Shown in pieces: positions 53,449 through 64,000 of a stretch of DNA of 64,000 nucleotides. Position numbers and translations under genes: made by a program. The stretch is from the NCBI GenBank assembly GCA_003586115.2, contig QVOM02000116.1, forward strand, positions 38,694,128 through 38,758,127, read 5' to 3'. The DNA comes from Salvator merianae. Taxonomy: Eukaryota > Chordata > Lepidosauria > Squamata > Teiidae. Every line of letters begins with the position of its first letter. Positions within the stretch are counted from its first letter, which is position 1. A model generated the notes under the pieces. It was not told the origin of the DNA, ran no database searches, and worked only from the letters and a program-made list of their open reading frames with translations.

Positions 53449-54612
53449 GAATCATAGAATCATAGAATCATAGAGTTGGAAGGGACCTCCAGGGTCATCG
53501 AGTCCAACCCCCTGCTCAATGCAGGATTCACTACACCATCCTAGACAGATATCTGTCCAGCCTTTCCTTGAAGATCTCCAGCGAAGGAGAGTCCACCACC
53601 TCCTGTGGTAACCTGTTCCAGTGACTGATTGCCCTTACGGTCAGAAAATTTTTCCTAATATCTAGCCTGTATCTACTCCCTTGAAGTTTCATCCCATTGT
53701 TTCTAGTCCTTCCTTCTTGTGCAACTGAGAATAGGGCCAATCCTTCTGCACTGTGACAGCCCTTGAGATACTTGAAAACAGCTATCATATCTCCTCTCAG
53801 TCTTCTCTTCTGCAGGCTATACATTCCTAGGTCCTTTAACCGTTCCTCGTAGGACATGGTTTGCAGACCGCTCACCATTTTGGTCGCCCTTCTCTGAACT
53901 TGTTCCAGTTTGTCAATGTCCCTTTTAAACTGGGGCGCCCAGAACTGGACACAATACTCCAGATGAGGTCTGACCAAGGAAGAGTAAAGTGGGACAATTA
54001 CGTCTCGTGATCTAGACTCTATACTCCTCTTGATACAGCCCAGGATGGTGTTTGCCTTTTTTGCAGCTGCGTCACACTGTTGACTCATGTTTAATCTATG
54101 ATCTACTAGTACACCCAGATCCTTTTCACATGTGCTGCTGCTCAGCGAGATTCCTCCCATTCTGTATTGGATATTGTCATTTTTCTTACCTAGATGTAAA
54201 ACTTTGCATTTCTCCCTGTTAAATGTCATTCTGTTAGTTTCTGCCCACTGTTCAAGCTTGTCCAAATCCTTTTGAATCCTCTCCTTCTCCTCCCTAGTGT
54301 TAGCAACCCCCCCTAGCTTTGTGTCGTCTGCAAATTTGATCAGTGTCCCCTCAACACCTTCATCCAGATCGTTTATAAAAATGTTGAACAGCAATGGGCC
54401 CAAGACGGAGCCTTGCGGTACCCCACTCGAGACAGTCTTCCAATCGGATGTGAAGCCATTTATGACCACTCTTTGAGTACGATCACTAAGCCAGTTATGA
54501 ATCCACCTAACAGTTGTCCTGTCAATCCCATATGTGATCATTTTTTCAATAAGTATAGTATGAGACACCTTGTCAAATGCTTTGCTAAAGTTAAGATATA
54601 CTATGTCCACAG
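53449..54612 (-). mobile_element. CR1 LINE, 5'-truncated, with long open ORF2 end
   Basis: The - strand ORF 54610-53531 reads 359 codons without a stop. RT motifs: LNFSKAFDKVSH (about residues 6-17), SGVPQGSVLGPLLFNIFIND (62-81) and the catalytic FADD (93-96). It ends LEIFKERLDRYLSRMV. The 3' UTR carries the CR1 core (ggacctccagggtcatcgag, seen directly) and the imperfect (ATTCTATG)-type tail at 53449-53475. The 5' part, including the endonuclease, is missing. At the 5' junction a 13-bp direct repeat (54596-54608, 54616-54628) sits 20 bp apart. Confidence 0.9.
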
Positions 54613-54844
54613 GACATATACTATGTCCTTGGTGGCATCTTTCCTGCAGAGTGGAAATCAGAACTCAAGGGATGCCGAAACGTTATATACATCGCCAGTG
54701 ACAGCTCCACCATGCCCTGCACAGAAGTATTTTTCATTGTATCCAATGTATATACCCATGCTGCATCTTTGAAACTGGAGGAATTTTATTCCCCAGCTTT
54801 GAAGAGAACAAAAAAGTGCCACCCCTCTGGTATGGCAGCAAGCA

Positions 54845-55175
54845 CTCCTGCCTAAGGATGTGCACAGACAAAATTCACGTTTGCTCCGTTGTCAAAGTGA
54901 AAAGCCATTTTTTCGATTTGTCAGTGAATCACAATAGAGAAAAACCACTTTTTCACATTTGTTTTTGTGGTTTTTGCAATGTTTTTCCTAATGAAAATGC
55001 AAAAATGTGAATATTCAATCAAATACTTTGTTTTCACGAAGGAAATGACTGGTTCATTTTGGTTGAATCCTGGAAATGTGAAAATCCACATTTTCGATTC
55101 GATGCTAATATCCACAAATGTGAAATACCCTATCGAATTTGTGAATGAGAAAATGCTTTTGCATATCTGCCCTTA
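54845..55175 (+). repeat. Dispersed repeat U2, copy at 54.8 kb
   Basis: Starts taaggatgtgcacagac and ends gcatatctgccctta. It contains repeated ttcacatttg/gaatgtgaa type blocks. Related to 59660-60000. Ends (aaggatgtgcac ... ) suggest a DNA transposon family. Confidence 0.45.
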
Positions 55176-55179
55176 AAAT

Positions 55180-57690
55180 ACTGAAATCCCCCATTATGGG
55201 GATGGAGTCTTTTGTAACTGAATTTCTTGTACACATTTCTTTGTACATTTTAATTTATTATACATTCCTTGAACGTTTACTTTCTCTACGGGCCTTATGA
55301 CTGTTAAATAAACTAACAATACTTCTACAACTTTTATTCCATTACAGGTTTAAAGGCCCATACTTTTAACCTATCTCCACCTTGGGGTTCTTTGTTGCTA
55401 TGATGGATTTAGTCTGGTTTTCCAGGAAAACATGATGAGATTCTACAGCTTGTAACCAGTACCCGGCATCGCCCAGAGAATTTTGCCAACAGGGCCACCT
55501 GCCTCTTCAATAACGTCAAATGAATCCCAGAAATGCTGGCAACTGTTCCTGAGGTCTGACACTTAAGTGCTTTTTCAGATATGCAAGTCAAGGGACATTA
55601 CCTGGAGCACCGCTTGGAAAATGCTTGCTATTTCTATAGAAGCCATTTGTAGGAAAAACTCACTCAGAGAAAAATTGGGGCTTTACTCTTCAGCCAATTC
55701 TTATGCATGCTTGGAGTATGTAATCTTCCTTCTTGCCTCATTTCACAGTTATCTTGTTTCTCCACCAGAGAAGACTCCCTATGGCCCTCAATCTAAACCC
55801 AGTTGATACACCTCCCCAAAGATTTTTATTTTTATTCCTAATAAATTGGCAGACCTGATCGTCCTATTTTGATTTCTGGATAGTAGAAGGGGAAAATGGT
55901 GAAATTTGCTTTCATTGTTCATCTGGAGAAACATGTAATTGACCAATAAAAAATTAGCTCTGTATAGGGAGTTAGAAGTTTCAGACACAGAAATCAATTA
56001 ATCATACCCATTCCAAAAGCTCTGCTGTGTCAAAAGCCTAATTCTCTGATGCGTAAGAAAACAGGCATGCTAGGTAGCTACGTGAAGCTCAGCAAATAGC
56101 TAATTCTTGGCTCCCTGGAGCCGAGACTTCATCATGAAATAGTCTTGCTTCCATTCAAAAAGAGCTGCATAAATTAAGTATGACTTTTGTAGGTTTGTTG
56201 TTTATGTACCTTCATTAAAATGTCATATTCCACATTTCTTGATAAATAAACTCAGGAAACCTAATGGTAGAATAAATTAAACAAATGGCAGAAAAATCCC
56301 AAACTACCCTACACAATGTAGTACAACGTTGTTGGCTGTTATTCTCTGTTGATTGACAGGCAAAGAACCCCATTTAGAATCTTTATGCTTGAACATTCTG
56401 TTGCAAAGAGTCTGGATGCAATCAGACACTGTTAGAAAGTGATGTTCTGGGTGACTTTCATTCTTGCCTGGCAGATGTCCTCAGCATGTCACTTCTTAGG
56501 TCTTGAAGTCTCACAAAGGTCAACTTAGTGATGGGTGGGATTTCTGGAATCATCTCTTTATTCAAGCCACATTGATCTACTGTTTGGTCAGAACACAGCA
56601 TAACCAATGGACAGGAGTCCCCACCCCAAGGGGAAGATATCAGTCCCATTAGTACTTTAGAATATCCAAATTTCCTTATTTCCCAAACTATGAAAACATG
56701 TGGTTTCTTGTTCTGCATAAGCAGGAAGCGGAAGGGAAGGGACATCTGGAAACTTGGAGGAGGATGGTAGATGAAAGCTGAATGATGAAAGTGAACAATA
56801 GTAGCATCATGGCAATTTAAGAAATAAAAGGGCAACTGGAAAAACAGACAGTCACATATATACCAATGTCATCATTTCCAGAAATCTGAAATTAAGGAAA
56901 TAAGAGCAAGCAAGTGGTGGGAAATGTAGGCAATCATGGAATAGAAACTGTTGGTAGGTGCTTGGATGCAAGCTGAGAGGATCAGTGGCCATGTTTTCAC
57001 GGGATGTAGAAGATGCCTTGGAGGAATATCCAAGTCAGCTGGTCTCCACAGCACCTTCCATCAAAGGGACATGAGGGTGCATGGAGAAACCCGAAAGCCT
57101 CTTCGTGACACAAAAAAGTTGCCCCCATGCATTGAACTGGACTCCCCCTGCAACAGAATGTGCTACATTTGCACAAGAGCCTTCTGCTCCTGCATACAAA
57201 AGATAAGGCTTGTCACATACAGGTGTGGTGACCTGAACAGTGTGACTTTGATGACAGCAGTAGAGCTGTCAAGCTCCTTGTTGAGGGTTCCTGAGGCTGT
57301 CAGGTGGTCCACTCTGGTGGAGGTAGCTCTCCAGGATGTCTCCTGCCTGTGAAATGGAGCCATGCTTACTCCTCCCACCTCATAGAACACCCAGCTGTCA
57401 GTCCATGCTGTTTGCAGACAGGCACACACACAGTGAGGACTAAAGACAGCCTCATTCCCCTCTGACTTGTCAATTCATGTCAGAGACCTGGAGAGGGTGC
57501 CTTCTCCAACCCTTCAATATTGGCTTGAGTACGAAGATGGGTTACTGGCTGCTGTCCCTGGTCCTTGCAACAGTGCAGGTGCTGGAGTGAACTGCTTTCT
57601 GGCTAGTCCTGCTATACACCTGTAAAATCACTAAGGTAATTAGAGTATTCCTGCTGTAGGCACCTCAGATTAATGAGTTACAGATAGGCC
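55180..57690. other. Intergenic, nothing recognisable
   Basis: AT-rich; the ORFs here share no motif with known families. Confidence 0.4.
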
Positions 57691-57694
57691 TTCT

Positions 57695-57972
57695 CTGTGG
57701 TGGTACTCGTCATTTAGAATGTTCCTTCCCCTGATATCCACAGGGCACCTGCATTACCAGCTTTCTGGCACCTATTGAAGATATTTTTCTTCACCCAGTA
57801 CCTAGTGTAAATGGCTCCTTCCTACCAACAGTTTATAATTGTTTTATTATATAGTATCTTATTTCACTGCAAGGCATGTTAATTCATTTGGGCTGCAGAG
57901 TGGGGGTTTGCTCTGTTCTGGCTTTTCTGTTTTTTGTTTTGCTTTGTAACCCTGAGGTTACAGAGGTAAAAA
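57695..57972 (+). mobile_element. L2-like LINE end
   Basis: Reads NVPSPDIHRAPALPAFWHLL, a degraded L2-like C-terminus, then a T-rich 3' region to the GAAA tract. Confidence 0.45.
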
Positions 57973-57973
57973 C

Positions 57974-57974
57974 A

Positions 57975-58030
<56 letters not shown>
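57974..58030 (+). repeat. (GAAA)n microsatellite
   Basis: Perfect GAAA run of 14 units, likely grown from an L2-like tail. Confidence 0.97.
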
Positions 58031-58239
58031 ATAAATGTGCTACTAAGGGACAGCTGGCTTTCCCGGTAGGTCTATCAGATGTTTATTCTGATGGTTAAAA
58101 GACTTCTCTAGGTTCAGGAATAAATCTAGTAGTTGCTAGCAACAGAGAATGACGATAGAATACGTCGTTTATTTCCCAAATTTCTGGCCTCCTGGAAACA
58201 TCTGGCTGGCCTCCTGGAAACTGTGGGAAGGAGGCTGCT

Positions 58240-58285
58240 GGATATGGCAGACCTTTGATCTGATCCAGCAAGGCTGTTCTCATAT
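58240..58285 (+). mobile_element. CR1/L3-like 3' tail
   Basis: tttgatctgatccagcaagg followed by ctgttctcatatcc. Confidence 0.5.
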
Positions 58286-58400
58286 CCAAGGTCTCAGGCA
58301 GAGCTCTTCCCAGGTCCTGTTATAAAATAGCCTTTCAAATGGAGATTGATTCTGGGACCTTCTGACTTTGAAACATATGTTCTGCCTTGCAAGAGGCATG
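58286..58400 (-). mobile_element. tRNA-derived SINE
   Basis: Reverse complement has agaaggtcccagaatcaatc as B box and gcaaggcagaacatatg upstream. Confidence 0.5.
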
Positions 58401-59655
58401 ATGGCAAAGGCACAGAGCTGTACAGCAGAAATCGTTCATTCCACAAATACCTGGGTTAGCTTAGTACAATTTAATGGTTTGCAAGTTTGGGACCAAAGAT
58501 CAACATAATCCCCCATGATAGATACAGCTGCCACCCACCTATGTCTCTTCTATGGCTACAATACAAGGAACATAGGGTCAACAAAAAAATTAAAAAGAAC
58601 AACAACAAAACATCAGCTTAACACAATCAGCTTAACACATTCTTGTCCATTTCTCTTCAGTTCATGCTCCCAACACAGACCTTCCCCCAGGGCACCTATT
58701 CATGCACTGTGCTTACAGTACATCATAGTCTCCTGTTTACGATGCAGTATTAACTTCGTTCTATGTACCTATTTTTGCGGGACATGATGCAAGACCCTGC
58801 CAAAAGTTTTTAAATCTGCATTTCTTTATGGTTTCCAAAACTGACTTGTCAGATAACAACTTCATTTCCTTGCCCCCTAAACCTTGTTTCATTAAGATTT
58901 ATCTGTCAGCTGGTCATATTTTTACATCAGATATATGTCATAAAAATCACCATTAAATGGTTATCTAATGGTTCCTAATAAAAGTCAGAAACCAACTTGT
59001 GGAGGGTCATTTGAAATATATTAGGAGCCATTAAACATCAATTAAACTATGTTTTATTAATATTGTTATGACATTCTTCCTAACTGAATAGCAAAGGGGG
59101 AGATTTGCTGGCTGTTTTATTGAAGGCGTCTACCATGTTCTATGTATTGCTTTTGTTATCAAATGTCCTGATTGGGCTAAATCTTTTTTTCCCTGTAAGA
59201 ATCACTGTCAGCCCTTTCTTCTTTCTCAAGCAGATAATCCTGATTACACAGAACAGCAGAACCTTGGGAGTTTTGTAGCTGTATCTGGATTAACAAGAGG
59301 AAATCTGCTAAGGGGTTATGATATCTCTTCTCTAATCAGAAATGACAAGCTCTCCTTGTCTCATATCAGAAAGGAGAAAGCACATGTCCATACTGGAAAG
59401 ACAGTTGGTGATAAGGACCAGTTCAGAGGTATATAAAACAGAACATGGGATAGCCCTTTCTAGAGTTCTCAGCAACATCCACATGGTCCATTTAGATCAC
59501 ATCAGAAGTGTCTGGGGACTGTGGGGTCTGCATACCAGTGCATTCCCCAACAGGTTGTATTGTGTGTTTCCCAAGAAATGTGCTGGCCCCATGGATCCCA
59601 GGCCTGGCCTGCTCCCAGACACCGAAACCTCTTTAAAGTGATCTCCCTTGTGTGC
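58400..59655. other. Intergenic, nothing recognisable
   Basis: No repeat or exon identified. Confidence 0.4.
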
Positions 59656-59659
59656 CAGA

Positions 59660-60000
59660 CTAGGGATGTGCACAAATGAAAATCGCATGTTTGGTTCACT
59701 GTTGAACTGAATAGCCATTTGTTTGGCTCAACCACAGACCATTTAATCAAATAAAAGGGTTATTCACATTTCGTTCAAAAACAAAAAAAAATACCACCAT
59801 TTCCATTGAAAAATGCCTTGTTCAAGGACAAAAACACAATAAACAGGAACATTTCAATCAAATAGTTCCTGTTCATGGTTCAGATTGATTGAATTTCTAG
59901 ATATACGAACCACGGCATATTTGTTTTGATGTGAACATTCATGAACAGTTTGATTGAATTTTAACCAATTTCATGTGTTAGTGCAAACATAGAGCATGCT
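59660..60000 (+). repeat. Dispersed repeat U2, copy at 59.7 kb
   Basis: Starts ctagggatgtgcacaaat and contains strings of wtcattt/aatgaa blocks; the end tgtgttagtgcaaacat partly mirrors the start. Confidence 0.5.
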
Positions 60001-60239
60001 TCTGGCCCATATCAAACTATTTGGGCCAGGATGATGGAGACCATGCTGGCAGCTGTCCACATTACAGTTGCCAGTCCTGGTCTAACTTCAGAGGTTGAGG
60101 ACAAAAGGTTCCTGGCCTCTAAAGTTGCACTGGTATACCAGTGTGGCATAGTCCAGGCCATGGAGGCGTGCAGAAGGCACCCATGCATCTTATGGATTAG
60201 CAGTACTCCCACTTCAGAAGTGCAACAAAGTGCACTGCC

Positions 60240-60455
60240 AAAATGGGTTCCTCAGTGATTCTGAAGCTAGGAATTTTCATCCTCAGCCTTTCGGAGTGTT
60301 CAGAGTCCAGTCCAAAAGCTCTCACAAGCTTCGGGGCTGGAAGAGAGGTTGCTCTGGACCAGTGCCATAGTGCAGACAGCACTGTTCTAGACCACTCCTT
60401 TCTGGCTGTCCCAGACCCACTGGTTTGGACCACAGAGAGGTGAAAGCAGAAAGGC
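60240..60455 (-). repeat. Dispersed repeat U3, copy 1
   Basis: Reverse complement opens ggcctttctgctttcacc and contains agtggtctagaacagtgctg; the same blocks appear at 61740 on the + strand. Confidence 0.5.
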
Positions 60456-60529
60456 CCTAAGCCACTTTTGAGACCTTCTTTTTTAAAAAAACCTGTGTGT
60501 GGATGCAAAGTACGTCACTGATACTGCAG

Positions 60530-60655
60530 AGGCCAAATCACATTATTGTTAAATTTTCAGTTATCACATTAAAGGAGGGAAGTCACATTTTACTGATTGT
60601 GTAAGAACAAAACTGCACTGTACAAAACTTTGTTATACAAGGAAAAGTAGTATAT
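60530..60655 (+). repeat. Dispersed repeat family U1, copy 4 (short)
   Basis: gaggccaaatcacattattg, ttttactgattgtgtaagaa, then ctttgttatacaaggaaaag. Confidence 0.55.
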
Positions 60656-61329
60656 GTCTTTTATGGAAAACTAGGAAGTGAAGTGAGTCAAATATCTTTA
60701 GGTAGATATAGAAACTGCTTTCTTAAAATCCATGAAAGAATGGTTGAAAATGCCATTCCCCAGGCTAATAAAAGTTTAGCTCACCCTGGACAATCTTACT
60801 CTTTTTTTCTTTCCAAAAATTCAAAATATCATAGAAATATGATGAAAATATAACATAACTGTTCTTTTCTTGCTAATTGCTATAGAAAAGAGTGAAGGGG
60901 TTGACTGCATTTACCAACTGTTCCTTCCCCTTATTCTTTACACACACACTTCACATACACACCTTACTTAGAAGAAGTGAGCAGAAGAATAAGACAGATA
61001 TAAATGGAGCCAACTATTGATAGTGATTTGTTATTGTTGAATAGTTATATACATTTTAATACAAATGCTTATTGAATGGATTGTCTGTGGTTGGGTTACG
61101 TAAATATGCATTCTCTTTAATGTGCCCCTTTAAATATAAACACTTTATAGGGAAATATTTGAGAAGTAACGTAAACCACTACAATGGATAATGTGATTTA
61201 TAGCCTTAGATATTTCAGTTAGATATTTTTTAACATCCAGATAATGGAATGAAGTCCATGAATAGAAGTGTTTCATACATTTCTGCTGCAAACTTCTCAA
61301 TGATATAAGCTTGCCTCCTGTATGACATC

Positions 61330-61412
61330 CAGGGTTTGGAATATTTTCTGTGTTGGACTACAGTTCCCACACTCTACAGCTGCAATTATGGGAGTTCTAG
61401 TCCCCCCAACCC
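61330..61412. repeat. Fold-back MITE (ACTACAACTCCCA family)
   Basis: ttggactacagttcccacac mirrored by tatgggagttctagtccc. Confidence 0.7.
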
Positions 61413-61739
61413 AAAGGAGACTTTTAAAAATACTGATTTCACAATTCTCCACAGTACACTTTATTAGAATATGCAACATCTGGTAGGATACACTGCCATT
61501 TGGATACAAGCCACAGTCATGTAAATCAACCTGTGGAACATGAAGGTAAGAGACTCAATTTCCTGTTTGTAACCAAAAGATGCCTACTTGCAGCATGCCA
61601 TGGTTACTGTCTTTGTTTAATCAAGCTTGTTTCCTCTTTTTCCATACCAGTGCGCCATTCTAAAAGATTCTCTATTGTCACTAAACTGGTTAGAGAAATT
61701 GAATTGCTCCTGAATGTTGGACTACAATACTAAGATCTA

Positions 61740-61925
61740 GAGCCTTTCTGCACTCAAAGGCTGTGATCACAGCACACAGTGGTCTGGAACAGCAATGTCT
61801 GCCCAATGGCGCTGCTCCAGACCAGCACTCATACCAACCCTGAACCTCTCACAAACTACGTGGCTTGGCCTCCAAGTGTTCTGAGGGCCTAGGAAGAAAA
61901 GTTCCTAGTCCCAGGGACCCAGAAA
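61740..61925 (+). repeat. Dispersed repeat U3, copy 2
   Basis: agcctttctgcac start, then agtggtctggaacagcaatg and ctccagaccagca, homologous to the complement of 60240-60455. Confidence 0.5.
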
Positions 61926-62540
61926 GCAGAGTCATATCTTCTGCATGGTGTTCCAGATTGGGGCCTGCTGGTCCACCAGAAGACCTGCTTAATCAGGTCT
62001 ACTGACAGTTCAGATCAAGAGCCCCTTGATCTGGTTTAAGTTCCATCCTATGTGGACAGAGTGTATCAACAGTGGGTGGGCCCTCCCTTGGACTGGTCTG
62101 TGATGCAGAAGGGAGGCTGTAGTCTACATTGTAGATTGGCCAAAAGGTGATTGCAATCCAAGATTGGCTAATATGTGCATAATCCTTTATGTTCAGTAGA
62201 GCCAATTTTCCTATTGGTTTGCATCAAATCACAGCCTTATCAGCGGCTTACTTACCATTAGTTCCCCTGTTCTGACCCCCGGCACCATCTCGTTTTAACT
62301 GGCTTGCCCTCCATTACACCAACCTAATGGGCACCAGCTACCTGCTTAACTTTAGATCTTTTCGATCAAGGCAGCCCAGACCCATCACAGTGCAAAGTGC
62401 TTGACAGAATCAGGTTTACTTATTCAAGGTTAACTTACCGTCTATCAAGCTAGCTGTTCACCTTCACTCTTGGACACTTTTCAAAGGTCACCCCCAGCCT
62501 GCATATGTGGGATTAAGAGAACCAGGTAGCCCTATCATAG
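61926..62540. other. Intergenic, nothing recognisable
   Basis: No element or conserved exon identified. Confidence 0.4.
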
Positions 62541-62544
62541 GGAT

Positions 62545-62640
62545 GCTGAACCGCTGGTCTCCAGCTGAGGCTGGCATGGATTGCTGGGAGCTGTAGATGA
62601 AAAACATCAGGAGGGCCACTGTTAGGGATCTCTGCCCTAT
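62545..62640. repeat. Fold-back MITE remnant (ACTACAACTCCCA family)
   Basis: gattgctgggagctgtagat followed by acatcaggagggccactgtt. Confidence 0.55.
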
Positions 62641-62649
62641 TATATACCA

Positions 62650-63645
62650 ACGGTCCCCTTATAGATCATCCTGTCAGCCATAAAACTTTTGGTTCCTCCT
62701 TCATTCTCTCCTGTGAAAGAAATTATCAGATGGCATCGTTGTGCCCATGATACAACCTCAACATTTGAAATATGCCACCCAAAAGTCAGCAATGTTGCTT
62801 TATAGGGTTGTGAATAGGATCAGTGGAGCTGATATACACAAATGCTTTGAAATGCCTAAATAGGCAATGAAAACTAAAACTGACTATGATCGGACAGTCA
62901 TATTATGACTTGAAACTGTGTCACAATATGGACGGGGAAAGATTAGGAAGGGGGGAAAATGGAGAAGGTAAACAACACACCACTTTGCTGGAAAACTAGG
63001 TATTACAATTCAATGATGATCTATTGTACCAGAAGAGTGAATAGTGTCGTTCTCCTGCCTCACCTTTTACTGTTCCTTGACTTATTGCTATGCAGAGCTT
63101 TATCCGTCCCTCCTTGTTTTTCTTCTATAAATTAGCAAGTCATAGATCTCTGTTAACTAAAGCTAAGCAAGCCTTCAATGTCTTCGACTGCAATAAAGTT
63201 GTAGATGAGGGCATTTCACTGTGAAAATAGTAAATAGGCACCATATGTCACCAGCAGAACTAATGTCTCCACATACATGTAAACCTGGGCTAATGGGCCC
63301 TGCCAAAATATTTTAAACCATCTGTTTTGACTTAGCTGTTTTTGAGAAATTATGTTTATCATGCTAATTTATTTTGCTGTCAACAGCACCAAGTGACACA
63401 GTTTCTGCTAAACAACATCATTATATATATCACATTTCTGGCACAATACCAGCAGGCTTTTGCTTCTCTTAGTCAAATGCAACCAGAATAAATAAATAGC
63501 AATATGTTCATGTATTTGAAGGTCTAGCGCAGGGTGGTAATAAAGCTCCCCAGATGTGCCACATTTCAGCATGTGTGGCTGGTGAAGAGAGGTCCTTAAA
63601 GATTCCCTACAAAGAGAAAAGGAAGACCACAGAGGAAAACTGCCA
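62650..63645. other. Intergenic, nothing recognisable
   Basis: AT-rich sequence with no element I can name. Confidence 0.4.
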
Positions 63646-63649
63646 CAGG

Positions 63650-63880
63650 CATGGAGAACTGCAAAGCAGAGAACTTATCTGTTTTCTCCACTCCTCATCA
63701 CTGTCATTATAGGCTTCTTTGTGGGTGGGGCTGGCAGAGTGTGACAGCACGTATTGTATGATGCTATCTGTGCTTGCACAATGATGTCACATGAATGCAC
63801 AATGATGTCAAACACTGATGGCCCCACCCACAAACAGGTGTAGAGTAGAACTGCTTTGCAGTTCTATTTGCAAGTAAGGT
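63650..63880. repeat. Fold-back MITE
   Basis: gtgggtggggctggcagagtg (63722) mirrors ctgatggccccacccac (63830), and the outer agaactgcaaagcag mirrors ctgctttgcagttct at 63850-63866. Arms are about 100 bp, diverged. Confidence 0.6.
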
Positions 63881-63934
63881 AGGGAAGCCAAATAGAGCCA
63901 GGGCTGATAGGGAGAGCACCTAACAGTCCCTGCC

Positions 63935-64000
63935 CTCTAACTCGTCCAGATTGGAGAGACAGGGACGATAAAGGCCATTTGCAGGGAGTCAAGAGCAGGT
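63935..64000 (+). mobile_element. CR1/L3-like LINE 3' region, runs off window
   Basis: tccagattggagagacaggg then tttgcagggagtcaagagcaggt matches 2450-2510 in the nested copy. Cut by the window edge. Confidence 0.6.

Noticed and set aside
56951..57352. 133-codon + strand ORF
   Set aside because: No motif and an overlapping antisense ORF; looks like chance.

Overview
The window is vertebrate nuclear DNA, most likely from a squamate reptile (lizard, gecko or snake). Spliced exons with GT-AG borders encode a conserved vertebrate protein. The introns and flank carry BovB, CR1/L3-like, L2-like, L1-like and probable R4-like LINE relics, tRNA-derived and MIR-like SINEs, many fold-back MITEs, and CA/TG, GATA and GAAA microsatellites. 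BovB together with sauropsid-type CR1 argues for Squamata. The species cannot be fixed from the sequence alone.

One gene is certain: the 3' half of SVIL (supervillin) on the + strand, from the left edge to about 30.3 kb. I place 20 coding exons: 1-58 (open to the left), 162-248, 4824-5001, 5961-6133, 7894-8049, 9696-9832, 10339-10486, 10631-10776, 12289-12464, 12757-12898, 13488-13764, 15049-15200, 16944-17049, 18371-18578, 20967-21100, 21430-21585, 23319-23462, 27020-27141, 29058-29213 and 29314-29400. They total 2943 nt, exactly 981 codons including the stop. Every junction keeps frame and every intron is GT-AG. The product is the C-terminal part of supervillin: a linker, the gelsolin/villin-like repeats and a villin headpiece ending KKAKGLF. 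A 3' UTR follows, with a polyadenylation signal at 30286-30291. Residue numbers below count from the first residue visible in the window (980 in all).

From 30.3 to 64 kb I find no protein-coding gene. This intergenic flank is built of repeats: an L1-like fragment at 39.4 kb carrying a nested, oppositely oriented retro-insertion with a target-site duplication, a CR1 at 53.4-54.6 kb that still reads as one 359-codon reverse-transcriptase ORF, a GC-rich element with terminal inverted repeats at 48.3-48.9 kb, microsatellites, and several fold-back MITE families.

I found no operon, CRISPR, phage or toxin system, and nothing that amounts to a new biological system. The points worth following up are transposon biology: a CpG-rich palindromic MITE with an 8-bp duplication inside a SVIL intron (25176-25316), a LINE tail that runs into the splice acceptor of a SVIL exon (14.3-15.05 kb), a head-to-head LINE fold-back (8.35-9.18 kb), and dispersed repeat families I could not name. 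All family names were assigned by eye, without alignment tools.
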